A DNA stretch of 64,000 nt from Bradyrhizobium sp. SRS-191 (lineage in GTDB: Bacteria; Pseudomonadota; Alphaproteobacteria; Rhizobiales; Xanthobacteraceae): assembly GCF_024586915.1 (NCBI RefSeq), contig NZ_JANBVS010000003.1:248001-312000 (forward strand), in the 5' to 3' direction. Below are positions 8,458 to 18,189 of the stretch, in pieces. The translations under genes were made by a program, and so were the position numbers. Under the pieces are notes generated by a model that was given only the letters and a program-made list of their open reading frames with translations, did not search any database and was not told the origin of the DNA. Numbering within the stretch: the stretch's first letter is position 1; the number at the start of each line of letters is the position of its first letter.

Positions 8458-9279
8458 ATGATGACTCCCGAGCCCCTCCCCGACGTCCGGCAACTGCTCG
8501 CCTTCTATCTGGAGGCCGGGGTGGATTGCGCGCTCGCGGACGAGCCGATCAACCGGCTGGTCGAGCCCGAACCGGCGCCGGCGCCCGCCGCGGCTGTCGC
8601 TCGCCAGGGAGCGTCGCAGGCCGGCCGGCCGGCCGCCCCGGCGATCATTCCGCCGCGCGGAGAACCGCCGCCCCCGCCGGACGCGGCCATCGCCTCGGCG
8701 CGCGAGGCGGCGCGGACCGCGCCGACGCTGCAGGCCTTACGCGAACTGTTGGAGAATTTCGACGGCTGCGCGCTGAAGCAGACGGCCTCGCGGCTGGTGT
8801 TCGCGGACGGCAATCCGGAGGCGCGCATCATGCTGGTCGGCGAGGCGCCGGGCCGCGACGAGGACATCGAGGGGCTGCCGTTCGTCGGCCGCTCGGGCAA
8901 ACTGCTCGACCGCATGATCGGCGCGATCGGGCTCGATCGCACGAAGGTCTACATCGCCAACGTCATCCCGTGGCGGCCGCCCGGCAACCGCACGCCGACG
9001 CCGCAGGAGACGCAGATCTGCCTGCCGTTCATCCGCCGCCAGATCGAGCTGGTCGATCCCGACGTGCTGGTGACGCTCGGCAACCCGTCGACCCAGGCGC
9101 TGCTCGGCACCACCGAGGGCATCATGCGCACGCGCGGCAAATGGCGCGACTACGACACCGGCAAGCGCACCATCCGCGCGATCGCCACCTTCCACCCCGC
9201 CTATCTCTTGCGCTCGCCGTCCTACAAGCGGCTGTCCTGGCAGGATCTGCGCGCGATCGCGACGGTGCTGGCGGTCTGA
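8458..9279 (+). CDS. Family-4-like uracil-DNA glycosylase lacking part of the Fe-S cysteine set
   Basis: Removes uracil from DNA at the start of base excision repair; 273 aa. An N-terminal Pro/Ala-rich linker (about residues 37-76) precedes the glycosylase domain. Motif 1 is [20 protein letters not shown] (from residue 128) and motif 2 is [11 protein letters not shown] near the C-terminus. Canonical family-4 enzymes ligate a 4Fe-4S cluster with four cysteines. Here only Cys104 (in GCALKQTA) and the Cys in TQICLPF align; the first cysteine is replaced by Phe, and the usual KCRPPGNR reads PWRPPGNR. A Bradyrhizobium glycosylase of this cluster-less type has, to my recollection, been described as a separate class. 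Tandem ATGs at 8458 and 8461 leave a one-codon ambiguity. Confidence 0.88.
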   Translation: MMTPEPLPDVRQLLAFYLEAGVDCALADEPINRLVEPEPAPAPAAAVARQGASQAGRPAAPAIIPPRGEPPPPPDAAIASAREAARTAPTLQALRELLENFDGCALKQTASRLVFADGNPEARIMLVGEAPGRDEDIEGLPFVGRSGKLLDRMIGAIGLDRTKVYIANVIPWRPPGNRTPTPQETQICLPFIRRQIELVDPDVLVTLGNPSTQALLGTTEGIMRTRGKWRDYDTGKRTIRAIATFHPAYLLRSPSYKRLSWQDLRAIATVLAV

Positions 9280-9294
9280 GCCCGACTCTCTCCA

Positions 9295-9376
9295 CGTCAT
9301 TGCGAGGAGCGCAGCGACGAAGCAATCCAGAGTCGCGCCCGGGACTCTGGATTGCTTCGCTTCGCTCGCAATGACG
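9295..9376. repeat. Dispersed palindromic repeat between convergent genes
   Basis: An inverted repeat whose arms run from CGTCATTGCGAGGAGCGCAG to the matching CTTCGCTCGCAATGACG, with an inner stem CAATCCAGAGT/ACTCTGGATTG. It fills the gap between the convergent glycosylase and membrane-protein genes. This sequence type is familiar from intergenic regions of Bradyrhizobium and relatives. Confidence 0.85.
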
Positions 9377-9391
9377 GAGTTCGCGGCGAGA

Positions 9392-10900
9392 CTACGCCCC
9401 CTTCGGCCGGATGATCGCCCAGCCGATGCGCAGCACCGGCTGGCGGCCATTGATCAGCCAGTCGAAGCTGCGCGGCACCTCGGGCACCAGGCCGGGAAAG
9501 CGCTGGACCAGCTCTGGCGGCGGCGTGCCCGCCGTGTCCGAGGCACGCCAGACGACGATACCGCCGCTCTCGGCGAACTTCGCCGGCGTGATCCAGGGTG
9601 TCCGCTGCGGCGTGGCGTCGAGGAACAGATGCGCGCGGCGGCGGCCGAGCGCCACGAGCCCGGCAAGCTGCGGATCACCCGCGACCGCCTGCAGCCGCTG
9701 ATTGGTGCGGCGTTCGAAACTCTCGACGAAGAAACGTGAGATGTCGCGGGCCGGCATCGAGGTCGCGACCTCGCCATCGCCGAACAGTGGCTGCACGATG
9801 GCGTTGCCGGTGACGAGGATCGCAGGCGCGGCGACCGCGGCGGCCCAGACCGCGCGGAGAAGCCTCTGCCGGCGCAGATAGATCAGATCGCCAGAGGCCA
9901 CCACGAGGGCCAGTCCGACCATCGTCAGGCTGACCGCGGTGCCGCCGAGGACGGCGGGCAGACCAAACAGGCCGGCGATGACACTGCCCGCCAATGCCGG
10001 TGCGATCGCGAAGCAATAGACGAAGTCGCGGGCGAGCGGCGGCACCGGACGCCGATAGATGATCGGTGCATCGGTCTCGCCGCGGCTGACCCAGCTGGCA
10101 TCGAACACGACGAGCAGCAGCATCGCGGCGATGGCGAGCAGCAATCCGCCGGCGAGCGCCAGCCAGTGCCAGGCGCGCAGCGAGAGCGCGGCGAGAGCCG
10201 GCAGCGCCGGCAGGCCGACGCTGTCGGAGCGCAGCACGAAGACGAGATAGGGCAGCGCCAGCGCCAGCACGACGAGCAGCGCGAACAGCGGATCGAACGA
10301 ACGCAGGACGCGGCGGCCCTGGGCGGTCGAGACCACGAAGCCGGCGAGCAGCAGCAGCAGGCCGGCGGCGGCCGGCGTCGTCAGCAGCAGGAGCCCCGCC
10401 TCGATCGACCAGGCGAACCATGCGTTGCGCCGGCCCTGGCCGAGAATCCGCCAGCTGTGCAACAGCAAGAGCGCCCACAATGGACGCGCCAGCACCTCGG
10501 GACCGAATTCCAGCGTGGGCGCGCCGAACGCGGTGATGGTCATGGTGAGCAGCACCGCGAGCACGGCCTGCTGGCCGCCGACGACGGAGCGCGCCAGCAG
10601 ATAGATGACCCAGAGGCTGAGGGCCGAGCAGCAGACCGCGAGCAGGTAGACGCCGAACACGTGATTGCCGGCGGCGCGATAGGCGATGTCGGCGAGCCAG
10701 AACGACAGCGGCGGCCCGAGATCGGTGCCGACCTGGTACTCGCGCCCGAACGCGATGGTGGTGGCAAGCTGGCCGGGCGGGCTGCGATAGAACAGCACGG
10801 CGACCCCGAGCCACATCAGGGCCTGGCACAGCACCACGATGACGACGACCAGCCGCGGCCTTGCGCGGATCAGTTCGACAACCAGGGACGTGAAACGCAT
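9392..10900 (-). CDS. Polytopic membrane protein, glycosyltransferase family 39-like
   Basis: A 502-aa integral membrane protein with roughly ten to twelve hydrophobic segments and a soluble C-terminal domain of about 120 residues. The first periplasmic loop contains GTDLGPPLSFWLADIAYRAAG; an acidic residue in this place is typical of GT-C glycosyltransferases that take polyprenyl-phosphate sugars (PMT/ArnT-like). The C-terminal part (after the last membrane span, FVESFERRTNQ onwards) is globular. Function is inferred from topology and the loop motif only; the sugar and acceptor are unknown. The start is placed at MRFTSLVVEL just before the first membrane segment; the ribosome site is weak. 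Confidence 0.7.
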   Translation of the reverse strand: MRFTSLVVELIRARPRLVVVIVVLCQALMWLGVAVLFYRSPPGQLATTIAFGREYQVGTDLGPPLSFWLADIAYRAAGNHVFGVYLLAVCCSALSLWVIYLLARSVVGGQQAVLAVLLTMTITAFGAPTLEFGPEVLARPLWALLLLHSWRILGQGRRNAWFAWSIEAGLLLLTTPAAAGLLLLLAGFVVSTAQGRRVLRSFDPLFALLVVLALALPYLVFVLRSDSVGLPALPALAALSLRAWHWLALAGGLLLAIAAMLLLVVFDASWVSRGETDAPIIYRRPVPPLARDFVYCFAIAPALAGSVIAGLFGLPAVLGGTAVSLTMVGLALVVASGDLIYLRRQRLLRAVWAAAVAAPAILVTGNAIVQPLFGDGEVATSMPARDISRFFVESFERRTNQRLQAVAGDPQLAGLVALGRRRAHLFLDATPQRTPWITPAKFAESGGIVVWRASDTAGTPPPELVQRFPGLVPEVPRSFDWLINGRQPVLRIGWAIIRPKGA

Positions 10901-11117
10901 GAACGGCTGGTTCGCTTGGCTGGGATCGCTGGGACGTCGAGGAGGCCGGCAGGACCGTCCCTCATCCGCAGCCGCGTTGTCCGACGCCCGCAATCGATAC
11001 CGCACGCGATACCGCACGATTTGGGCGCACAACACCGCCCCCGCTGCGAGGAGTGACACTTCGTGCTGGTTGGCTATCTCAAGCTTTAAGACCGCGGCGC
11101 GGTCGAGGCAACCGGCA

Positions 11118-11936
11118 TCAGGCTTGGAGCGAGATTTCGGTGGAGGTCACCACCGTGATCTCCGCAAACAGATCGGGCTCCGGCCGCACGGCCAATGGCT
11201 GATGCTTCTGACGGGCCGCCACGACCGGCGCAAACAGGCTGCGGTGATGCACGGAGGGGCCGAGCCGGTCGAGAGCCGCAAGATGCTCCGGCACCCCGTA
11301 CCCCTTGTGCTGCTCGAAGCCGTAGCCCGGGCAATCCTGCGCAAGCGCGCACATCAGCCGGTCGCGTGTCACCTTGGCGACGATCGAGGCCGCGGCAATC
11401 GACATCACCAGCCCATCGCCACCGATCACCGCTTCACAGTTGCAGTCGACGTCGATGCGGTCGCGGCCGTCGACGAAGACATGCTTGGGCGCCTCCGGCA
11501 GCGCTCTCACGGCGCGCGACAGCGCCCATAGCGAGGCACGCAGGATGTTGTCGCGATCGATTCGCGCCGGCGAGGCCATCGCCACGGCGAAGGCCGAGGT
11601 CTTGCAGATCTTGTCGAACAGCGCCTCGCGCTGCTCGGCGCTCAGGCGCTTGGAGTCGTCGAGGCCCTTCGGGATACGGTTGGGATCAAGAATCACCGCT
11701 GCAGCCACCACCGGCCCCGCGAGCGGACCACGCCCAGCTTCGTCGCAGCCCGCAACCGGCCAGATGCCCTGCTTCAGCAGGGCACGCTCGCGCCGAAAGC
11801 TCGGCGGCGCCACGGCGATGATCCCCTTGCCTGGCTTGGCGATCGTTTTGCCCGCGCCCTTGGCTCCGGCCGCTTTCGTTACAGCACCGCTGGCCGCTTT
11901 CGGCCTGCCCGGCTTTTTCGCTTGATCCCGAATCAT
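11118..11936 (-). CDS. rnhB: Ribonuclease HII
   Basis: Cuts RNA in RNA-DNA hybrids and removes misincorporated ribonucleotides; 272 aa. The core begins at [18 protein letters not shown] with the two catalytic acidic residues Asp-Glu. [16 protein letters not shown] and [13 protein letters not shown] supply the remaining active-site and substrate-binding elements. The first ~55 residues are a Lys/Ala/Gly-rich basic extension not found in short RNase HII proteins and probably disordered. Three in-frame ATGs lie within 12 codons; the innermost (11936) is used because it starts the basic extension. It is likely transcribed downstream of, but apart from, the VOC gene. Confidence 0.93.
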   Translation of the reverse strand: MIRDQAKKPGRPKAASGAVTKAAGAKGAGKTIAKPGKGIIAVAPPSFRRERALLKQGIWPVAGCDEAGRGPLAGPVVAAAVILDPNRIPKGLDDSKRLSAEQREALFDKICKTSAFAVAMASPARIDRDNILRASLWALSRAVRALPEAPKHVFVDGRDRIDVDCNCEAVIGGDGLVMSIAAASIVAKVTRDRLMCALAQDCPGYGFEQHKGYGVPEHLAALDRLGPSVHHRSLFAPVVAARQKHQPLAVRPEPDLFAEITVVTSTEISLQA

Positions 11937-12024
11937 GGTCGGCATGGTGCGGAACGCGCCGCAGCGGCGCAACCGGAACCCCGCTCAATTCCCCGCTATT
12001 CCCACAGCGGTTGAACAGGAGAGA

Positions 12025-12456
12025 TCAGGCGGGCAGATGCACGCGATTGTCCTCGCCGACATCGATTCCTGGCGCGACGACCACCTCCCAGAGATGGCCG
12101 TCGGGATCGGAGAAATAGCCGCTGTAGCCGCCATAATCGGTGGGCCGAGCCGGCTTCAGCAGTGTCGCGCCCTTCTCAACCGCCGACGAAAGCGCAGCAT
12201 CGACCTCGGTCTCCGAGCGGCAATTCCAGGCGAGGGTTACGCCGCGGAAGCCCGGCGGCCGCGGCGCGTCGGCAACATCCGCGTCCTGCGCGAGCGCCTC
12301 CCAGGGATACAACGCCAACACAGTACCGCCCGTATCGAAGAACGCCACAGCCTCGCCCGTCGCCCGAAACTTCCGGGCAAAGCCAAGCGACGCATAGAAG
12401 GCGATGCTCCGGCGCATCTCGGACACACCGAGGGTGATGACCGTGAACCGCGGCAT
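12025..12456 (-). CDS. VOC (glyoxalase/bleomycin resistance) family protein
   Basis: A 143-aa vicinal-oxygen-chelate fold protein: PRFTVITLGVSEMRRSIAFYASLGF in the first βαβββ module and YSGYFSDPDGHLWEV, the typical C-terminal metal-site strand, in the second. The glutamate in HLWEV fits a metal ligand. The substrate cannot be told; the family includes dioxygenases, isomerases and resistance proteins. The ATG is preceded by AGAGGTCGTC. It is 35 bases downstream of the radical SAM gene on the same strand, suggesting cotranscription. Confidence 0.82.
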   Translation of the reverse strand: MPRFTVITLGVSEMRRSIAFYASLGFARKFRATGEAVAFFDTGGTVLALYPWEALAQDADVADAPRPPGFRGVTLAWNCRSETEVDAALSSAVEKGATLLKPARPTDYGGYSGYFSDPDGHLWEVVVAPGIDVGEDNRVHLPA

Positions 12457-12491
12457 GACGACCTCTGCACTCACTGTCCGCTCCAAAGACC

Positions 12492-13670
12492 TCAGAACAA
12501 GCTCAACTGCTGCCCGCCGCCCTTCGGCCGCACGAAATGATCGGTGGTCAGCTTGGTCCGCCGCTTGTTCAGCCCAAGCTTCTCGCAGGCGATCTCGAAC
12601 CGGCGGCCGATCATCCAGGCCATCGGCCCCGTGCCCTTCATCCGCGTACCCCATTGCGAGTCGTAGTCGCGGCCGCCGCGCATGTCGCGGATCAAAGTGA
12701 AGACGTGGCGATAGCGATCGGGGTAATGCTCCAGCAGCCATTCGCGGAAGAGATCACGCACTTCCAGCGGCAGCCGCAGCAGCACATAAGCGGCTTCCTT
12801 GACCCCGGCATGGGCGGCGGCATCGAGAATGCGCTCGATCTCGCTGTCGTTCAGTGCCGGGATCACCGGCGCCACCATGACCGTGGTTGGGATTCCGGCC
12901 TTCGACAGCGCCTGCAGCGCCTCCAGCCGCTTCGATGGGGTCGAAGCCCGCGGCTCCATGGTCCGCGCCAGCTTCGGATCCAGCGTGGTCACGGAGATCG
13001 CGACCTTCGCCAGGTTCTTCTTGGCCATCCGCGCCAGAATGTCGGCATCACGCATCACCAGCGCCGACTTGGTCACGATCCCGACGGGATGGCCAACCTT
13101 TTCCAGCACCTCGAGGATGCCGCGCATGATCTTCCGCTCGCGCTCGATCGGCTGATACGGATCGGTGTTGGTGCCGATCGCGATCATCCGCGGCTCGTAG
13201 CCGCTGGCGGCGAGCTCCTTCTCCAGCAGCGCCGGCGCATCCGGCTTCACGAACAGCTTGGATTCGAAGTCGAGGCCCGGCGACAGCCCGAGAAAGGCGT
13301 GGGTCGGCCGCGCGAAACAATAGACACAGCCGTGCTCACAGCCGCGATATGGATTGATCGAACGATCGAAGCCGATATCGGGCGAATCGTTGCGGGTGAT
13401 GACCTTGCGCGAGGTGTCGGTCGCGACCGTCGTCTTGAACGGCGGCAGCTCCTCGAGGCTCTGCCAGCCATCGTCGAAGGCAACACGGGCTTCCGCCTCG
13501 TAGCGGCCGCTCGCATTGGATTGTGCGCCCCGGCCGCGGCGCCGGCCCCGTTCAATGGCGACCGCGAGCTCGGGAAAGTCCTTTTCAGGACCGGACAAAG
13601 GCGCGCCCACCGGCTCGGAGGGCACCGGGATCGGTGGGCGCTTGAGGGCATGTGAAGATGCTCGGCTCAT
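12492..13670 (-). CDS. PA0069-family radical SAM protein
   Basis: A 392-aa radical SAM enzyme. The 4Fe-4S/SAM motif CEHGCVYC follows SINPYRG; the region AIGTNTDPYQPIERE and downstream blocks match the PA0069 family (COG1533, SplB-like). The family is related to spore photoproduct lyase, but the reaction is not established. The C-terminus ends in a basic tail and GGGQQLSLF, a QxxL[SD]LF-like sequence resembling beta-clamp-binding peptides. The start ATG (MSRASSHAL) follows an AT-rich stretch carrying GAAC-type direct repeats. It is divergent from phosphoketolase. Confidence 0.85.
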   Translation of the reverse strand: MSRASSHALKRPPIPVPSEPVGAPLSGPEKDFPELAVAIERGRRRGRGAQSNASGRYEAEARVAFDDGWQSLEELPPFKTTVATDTSRKVITRNDSPDIGFDRSINPYRGCEHGCVYCFARPTHAFLGLSPGLDFESKLFVKPDAPALLEKELAASGYEPRMIAIGTNTDPYQPIERERKIMRGILEVLEKVGHPVGIVTKSALVMRDADILARMAKKNLAKVAISVTTLDPKLARTMEPRASTPSKRLEALQALSKAGIPTTVMVAPVIPALNDSEIERILDAAAHAGVKEAAYVLLRLPLEVRDLFREWLLEHYPDRYRHVFTLIRDMRGGRDYDSQWGTRMKGTGPMAWMIGRRFEIACEKLGLNKRRTKLTTDHFVRPKGGGQQLSLF

Positions 13671-13693
13671 GGCCAAGACATAGCACAAAATGA

Positions 13694-13718
13694 GAACATA
13701 ACAAGAATAAAAAAGAAC
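13694..13718 (-). promoter_or_regulatory. Possible degenerate LexA-type direct repeat upstream of the radical SAM gene
   Basis: On the plus strand the words GAAC (13694), GAAT (13705) and GAAC (13715) are spaced by 7 and 6 bases, within an A-rich stretch 24 bases before the radical SAM start. The alphaproteobacterial LexA site is GTTC-N7-GTTC, or GAAC-N7-GAAC on the other strand, so the first pair has one mismatch. Binding is inference only. Confidence 0.35.
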
Positions 13719-13861
13719 GAAGGTATAGGCGGGCGTCTGAGCCGGCGCAAGGCCAGCCATCACATTCCCGTTCTATGCTCGGACCGCGCTGGAACGGGAT
13801 GGTGCTGCGTTACTCTGATGTACGCTCCCGCAGGCGCGAAGCGGAAGGCAAGCGAGGTCCC

Positions 13862-16279
13862 ATGCAGATCAGTTCTCCCCAACAGACCCATCCGGCCGAC
13901 GATCTCGACCTGCTCGACCGCTACTGGCGCGCGGCGAACTATCTGTCGGTCGGCCAGATCTATCTGCAGGACAACCCGCTGCTGCGCGAGCCGCTGAAGC
14001 CGGAGCACATCAAGCCGCGCCTGCTCGGCCATTGGGGCACGACGCCCGGGCTGAACTTCATCTATGCCCATCTCAACCGCGCGATCACGGCGCAGGATCT
14101 CGACGTGATCTATGTCTGCGGCCCCGGCCATGGCGGACCGGGCATGGTCGCCAACACCTATCTCGAGGGCTCCTACAGCGAGATCTATCCCGACATCACG
14201 CGCGACGTGGACGGCATGCGCAAGCTGTTCCGGCAGTTCTCCTTTCCCGGCGGCATCCCGAGCCATGCGGCGCCGGAGACGCCGGGCTCGATCCATGAAG
14301 GCGGCGAACTCGGCTATGCGCTGGTGCACGCCTACGGCGCAGCGTTCGACAATCCCGACCTGATCGTTGCCTGCGTCATCGGCGACGGCGAGGCTGAGAC
14401 CGGCCCGCTCGCAGCGTCCTGGCATTCGAACAAATTCCTCAATCCCGCGCACGACGGCGCGGTGCTGCCGATCCTGCATCTCAACGGCTACAAGATCGCC
14501 AACCCCACGGTGCTCGGCCGCATGGGCGATGCGGAGCTCAAATGCCTGTTCGAAGGCTATGGCTATGCGCCGCTGTTCGTCGAAGGCGACGAGCCCAGGG
14601 CGATGCACCGGCAGATGGCGGACGCGCTCGACGTCGCGCTCGCGAGCATCCGCTCGATCCACCAGAACGCGCGCCAGCCGGATGCGGTGCTCCAACGCCC
14701 GCGCTGGCCGATGATCATCTTGCGCAGCCCTAAGGGCTGGACCGGACCGAAGGAGGTCGACGGCCTCAAGGTCGAAGGTTTCTGGCGCGCGCATCAGGTG
14801 CCGATCTCAAATCCGCGCGGCAAGCCGGAGCACCTCGCTCTGCTCGAATCCTGGATGAAGAGCTATCAGCCGGAAACGCTGTTTGACGCACAGGGACGGC
14901 TCGTGCCGGAACTGCAGGCCTTGGCACCGAAGGCGACCCGGCGGATGGGCGCCAATCCGCACGCCAATGGCGGGCTGCTCAAGCGCGAGCTGAAGCTGCC
15001 GGACTATCACGCCTTCGCGGTCGAGGTGCGCACACCGGGCGAAACCATCGCCGAGGCCACGCGAGAGCTCGGCAAATTCCTGCGCGAGGTCATCAGGCTG
15101 AACGCGGACACGAGACACTTCCGCATCATGGGTCCGGACGAGACCGCCTCCAACCGGCTCGATGCGGTGTTCGACGTCACCGAACGCGTCTGGATGGAAG
15201 GCATCGAGCCCTATGATGTCCATCTCGCCCATGACGGCCGCGTCATGGAGGTCTTGAGCGAGCATCTCTGCCAGGGCTGGCTCGAAGGCTATCTGCTCAC
15301 CGGCCGCCACGGCTTCTTCTCGTGCTACGAGGCCTTCATCCACATCATCGATTCGATGTTCAACCAGCACGCCAAATGGCTGAAAGTGTCGCGCCACCTG
15401 CCATGGCGACGGCCGATCGCCTCGCTGAACTATCTGCTCACCTCGCATGTCTGGCGGCAGGATCATAACGGCTTCAGCCATCAGGACCCCGGCTTCGTCG
15501 ACCTCGTCGCCAACAAGAAGGCCGACATCGTCCGCATCTACTTCCCGCCGGACGCCAACACGCTGCTGTGGATCGCCGATCACTGCCTGCGCACCTATGA
15601 CCGCATCAACGTCATCGTCGCCGGCAAGCAGCCGTCGCCGCAATTCCTGTCGATGCGAGAGGCGGCCGTGCATTGCGACGCCGGCATCGGCATCTGGCCA
15701 TGGGCCGGCACAGGCCCCGCCGACGCCGAGCCTGATGTGGTGATGGCCTGCGCCGGCGACATCCCGACATTGGAGACGCTCGCCGCGGTCGACCTGCTGC
15801 GCAAGGCGCTGCCCGACCTGAAGATCCGCGTCGTCAACGTCGTTGATCTGATGACCCTGCAGCCGGACACCGAGCATCCGCATGGCCTCAGCGATCGCGA
15901 TTTCGACAGCCTGTTCACGACCGACAAGCCGGTGATCTTCGCCTATCACGGCTATCCGCATCTCATCCATCGCCTCACCTACAGCCGCACCAACCACGCC
16001 GGCATGCATGTGCGCGGCTTCATCGAGGAAGGCACGACGACGACGCCGTTCGACATGGTCGTGCTCAACGAGCTCGATCGCTTTCATCTCGCCATCGAGG
16101 CGATCGAGCGTATGCCCGGCCTCGCCGTATCAGCGGCGCATGTGAAGCAGCGCTTCCGCGATGCCCTGATCGAGCACGCCCGCTATGTCCGGACGCATGG
16201 CGAGGACATGCCGGAGATTCGCGATTGGGTCTGGCAGAACAGCGCGGACGGCACGACGCCAGCTCAGGCGGGCGACTGA
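13862..16279 (+). CDS. xfp: Phosphoketolase (xylulose-5-phosphate / fructose-6-phosphate)
   Basis: Thiamine-diphosphate enzyme of 805 aa that splits xylulose 5-phosphate (and often fructose 6-phosphate) with phosphate to acetyl phosphate plus an aldose phosphate. The family signature [15 protein letters not shown] is at 146-160 and the TPP-binding motif GDGEAETGP at 174-182, followed by N190. The C-terminal domain has SHQDPGF and [10 protein letters not shown] blocks typical of phosphoketolases. Length matches the family. The ATG lies 7 bases after GAGGT; an upstream in-frame start at 13775 is less likely. No acetate kinase or phosphotransacetylase gene is adjacent, so the acetyl phosphate must be used by enzymes encoded elsewhere. 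Confidence 0.95.
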   Translation: MQISSPQQTHPADDLDLLDRYWRAANYLSVGQIYLQDNPLLREPLKPEHIKPRLLGHWGTTPGLNFIYAHLNRAITAQDLDVIYVCGPGHGGPGMVANTYLEGSYSEIYPDITRDVDGMRKLFRQFSFPGGIPSHAAPETPGSIHEGGELGYALVHAYGAAFDNPDLIVACVIGDGEAETGPLAASWHSNKFLNPAHDGAVLPILHLNGYKIANPTVLGRMGDAELKCLFEGYGYAPLFVEGDEPRAMHRQMADALDVALASIRSIHQNARQPDAVLQRPRWPMIILRSPKGWTGPKEVDGLKVEGFWRAHQVPISNPRGKPEHLALLESWMKSYQPETLFDAQGRLVPELQALAPKATRRMGANPHANGGLLKRELKLPDYHAFAVEVRTPGETIAEATRELGKFLREVIRLNADTRHFRIMGPDETASNRLDAVFDVTERVWMEGIEPYDVHLAHDGRVMEVLSEHLCQGWLEGYLLTGRHGFFSCYEAFIHIIDSMFNQHAKWLKVSRHLPWRRPIASLNYLLTSHVWRQDHNGFSHQDPGFVDLVANKKADIVRIYFPPDANTLLWIADHCLRTYDRINVIVAGKQPSPQFLSMREAAVHCDAGIGIWPWAGTGPADAEPDVVMACAGDIPTLETLAAVDLLRKALPDLKIRVVNVVDLMTLQPDTEHPHGLSDRDFDSLFTTDKPVIFAYHGYPHLIHRLTYSRTNHAGMHVRGFIEEGTTTTPFDMVVLNELDRFHLAIEAIERMPGLAVSAAHVKQRFRDALIEHARYVRTHGEDMPEIRDWVWQNSADGTTPAQAGD

Positions 16280-16325
16280 GCCAGCCGAGCGCGAGCTACG
16301 GCAACGCCGCACCTTGAAATAGCAG

Positions 16326-16348
16326 CCGTTCGGGCGTTGCCCGAACGG
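16326..16348 (+). terminator. Perfect 10-bp hairpin after phosphoketolase
   Basis: CCGTTCGGGC-GTT-GCCCGAACGG, 46 bases after the xfp stop. There is no T-run, so termination may need Rho or be partial. Confidence 0.5.
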
Positions 16349-16456
16349 GCGCCCCCGGCAGCGTGCTACAAAATTCCGCAGTGCAGCGGGCTGATTCAGT
16401 TATGACAAGATGATAACAAGAGACCCGGAGGTCCTGCCAACGAAGATGCCAGGTTC

Positions 16457-17029
16457 ATGCTGAGCGTGATCATCCCGACCGAAGGGGTCGAGCAGACCGC
16501 CGTGGCCACGCTGTCGGCGCTGGTGCCGGGCGCCGCGGCCGGCGTCGTCACGGAGGTGTTGCTGATCGACCGCTCGGCCGATTCCAGCGTGATCGAGCGT
16601 GTCGCCGACGTCGCCGGCTGCCACTTCATGAAATTCGAGGGCTCGCATGCCGCAGCGCTGGCGGCGGGCGCCGCGCAGGCCCGCGCGCCCTGGCTGATGT
16701 TCCTGCCCGCAGGCGCGGTGCTGGATGCCGGCTGGATCGACGAGACCATGCAGTTCGTCCAGAGCGTCGGCGCGGCCGGGCGCCCGCTCGCCGGCGTCTT
16801 CCGCTACGCCCGCTCGCCCTATGCGGCCGTCAGCCTGCGCGACCGCCTGCGCTCCGTCACCCGCGCCCTGATCGGGCCGCTGGGAGACCAGGGCCTGCTG
16901 ATCGCCAGGGAGCATTACCGGCAGGTCGGCGGCTACAAGCCGGACGTCAAGCAGGCGGAGACGCGGCTGCTGCGCCAGCTCGGCCGCTCCTCCCGCACCA
17001 TGCTGCGCAGCCGGATCGTGATGGTGTGA
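16457..17029 (+). CDS. Small family-2-like glycosyltransferase
   Basis: A 190-aa protein opening with MLSVIIPTEG, the GT2 nucleotide-sugar-binding strand. The metal-binding DxD motif of full-size enzymes is not clear (LPAGAVLDAGW occupies that place). A C-terminal block DQGLLIAREHYRQVGGYKP matches the acceptor-side motif of TIGR04283-type glycosyltransferases. It is shorter than typical members (about 220-240 aa), so it may be a reduced version. There is no adjacent glycan cluster, and the substrate is unknown. Confidence 0.72.
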   Translation: MLSVIIPTEGVEQTAVATLSALVPGAAAGVVTEVLLIDRSADSSVIERVADVAGCHFMKFEGSHAAALAAGAAQARAPWLMFLPAGAVLDAGWIDETMQFVQSVGAAGRPLAGVFRYARSPYAAVSLRDRLRSVTRALIGPLGDQGLLIAREHYRQVGGYKPDVKQAETRLLRQLGRSSRTMLRSRIVMV

Positions 17030-17052
17030 GCGTCACGCCAATACTTGCCAAA

Positions 17053-17070
17053 GTCAACAATTTGGTTGAC
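17053..17070. promoter_or_regulatory. Inverted repeat operator upstream of the MarR-GNAT gene
   Basis: Perfect palindrome GTCAAC-N6-GTTGAC, 23 bases before the ATG of a MarR-domain protein. MarR proteins usually bind such repeats near their own promoters, so this is a candidate autoregulatory site. Confidence 0.6.
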
Positions 17071-17093
17071 AATGGCATGCATTGGAGGCGCTC

Positions 17094-18068
17094 ATGAATT
17101 CCGCTTACGTGAATCCCCCTCAATCGGACCGCCCACGCGCTGGCGCTGACGTCGCGGACGACCAGGTCGCCGCCGTCCGCGCCTTCAACCGCTTCTACAC
17201 CCGCAAGCTCGGGGCGCTCGACCAGCACCTGCTCGATAGCCCGTTCTCGCTCGCGGAGGCGCGCGTTCTCTACGAGCTGGCGCAGCACGAGGCGATTTCG
17301 GCCAAGGAGATCGGCGTTTCGCTCGGCCTCGACGCCGGCTATCTCAGCCGCATCGTCCAGAGCTTCGACGAGAAGGGCCTCATCAGCCGCACGCCATTGC
17401 CGTCGGATCGCAGGCAGCAGCAGCTCAGCCTGACCGCGAAGGGGCGGCAGGCCTATGCGAAGCTCGATCGCAGCTCACAGAAGGAAATCGCGGCGATGCT
17501 GGCGCCGCTGGCGCCCGCGCTGCGCGACCGTCTGGTCGGCGCCATGGCGACCATCGAAGGCGCCCTCGAGCCGCAACAGCCGAAGCGCTCCCCGGTGCTG
17601 CTGCGCAGCCACCGCCCCGGCGACATCGGCTGGGTCGTGGCCCGCCACGGCGCTGTCTATGCCGAGGAGTACGGTTGGAACGCCACGTTCGAGGCGCTGG
17701 TCGCCGAGATCGGCGCGCAGTTCATCCGCAAATACGATTCCACCCGCGAGCATTGCTGGATCGCGGAATTCGCCGGCGAGCCGGTGGGCTCGATCTTTCT
17801 GGTCAATGGCGGAAATGGCGTCGCCAAGCTGCGGCTGCTGCTGGTCGAGAAGAAGGCGCGCGGGCTTGGCGTCGGGCGTGCCCTGACCGAGCAATGCATC
17901 CGCTTCGCGCGCGAGACGAACTACACGACGATCGAGTTGTGGACGCAGAGCATCCTCACCGCGGCCCGCGACATCTATGCCCGCGCCGGCTTCCGCAAGA
18001 TCGCCGAGGAGCCGCACGCGATGTTCGGCGTGCCGCTGACCGGCGAGACGTGGCGGCTCGAGCTCTAG
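17094..18068 (+). CDS. MarR-family regulator fused to a GNAT acetyltransferase
   Basis: A two-domain protein of 324 aa. Residues about 20-150 are a MarR winged helix (AEARVLYELAQHEAISAKEIGVSLGLDAGYLSRIV, then PLPSDRRQQQLSLTAKG, the wing). Residues about 160-324 are a GNAT N-acetyltransferase domain with the acetyl-CoA loop LVEKKARGLGVGRAL and ARDIYARAGFRK. Such fusions are a recognised architecture; the acetylated substrate and the inducer are unknown. An in-frame TTG 12 bases upstream is possible, but the GGAGG ribosome site fits the ATG. A perfect palindrome directly upstream suggests self-control. Confidence 0.9.
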   Translation: MNSAYVNPPQSDRPRAGADVADDQVAAVRAFNRFYTRKLGALDQHLLDSPFSLAEARVLYELAQHEAISAKEIGVSLGLDAGYLSRIVQSFDEKGLISRTPLPSDRRQQQLSLTAKGRQAYAKLDRSSQKEIAAMLAPLAPALRDRLVGAMATIEGALEPQQPKRSPVLLRSHRPGDIGWVVARHGAVYAEEYGWNATFEALVAEIGAQFIRKYDSTREHCWIAEFAGEPVGSIFLVNGGNGVAKLRLLLVEKKARGLGVGRALTEQCIRFARETNYTTIELWTQSILTAARDIYARAGFRKIAEEPHAMFGVPLTGETWRLEL

Positions 18069-18189
18069 CTCGTCGCCGTAGCAACCGCCGGTAGGTCGAG
18101 ATCGCCTCCACAACAGGCTTGCGCCTGCCGATTGCGAAGTTCCCGCGCGCCGCTAGTATGCTGCGAAATTGGAGCAGGTATCGGCAGTG

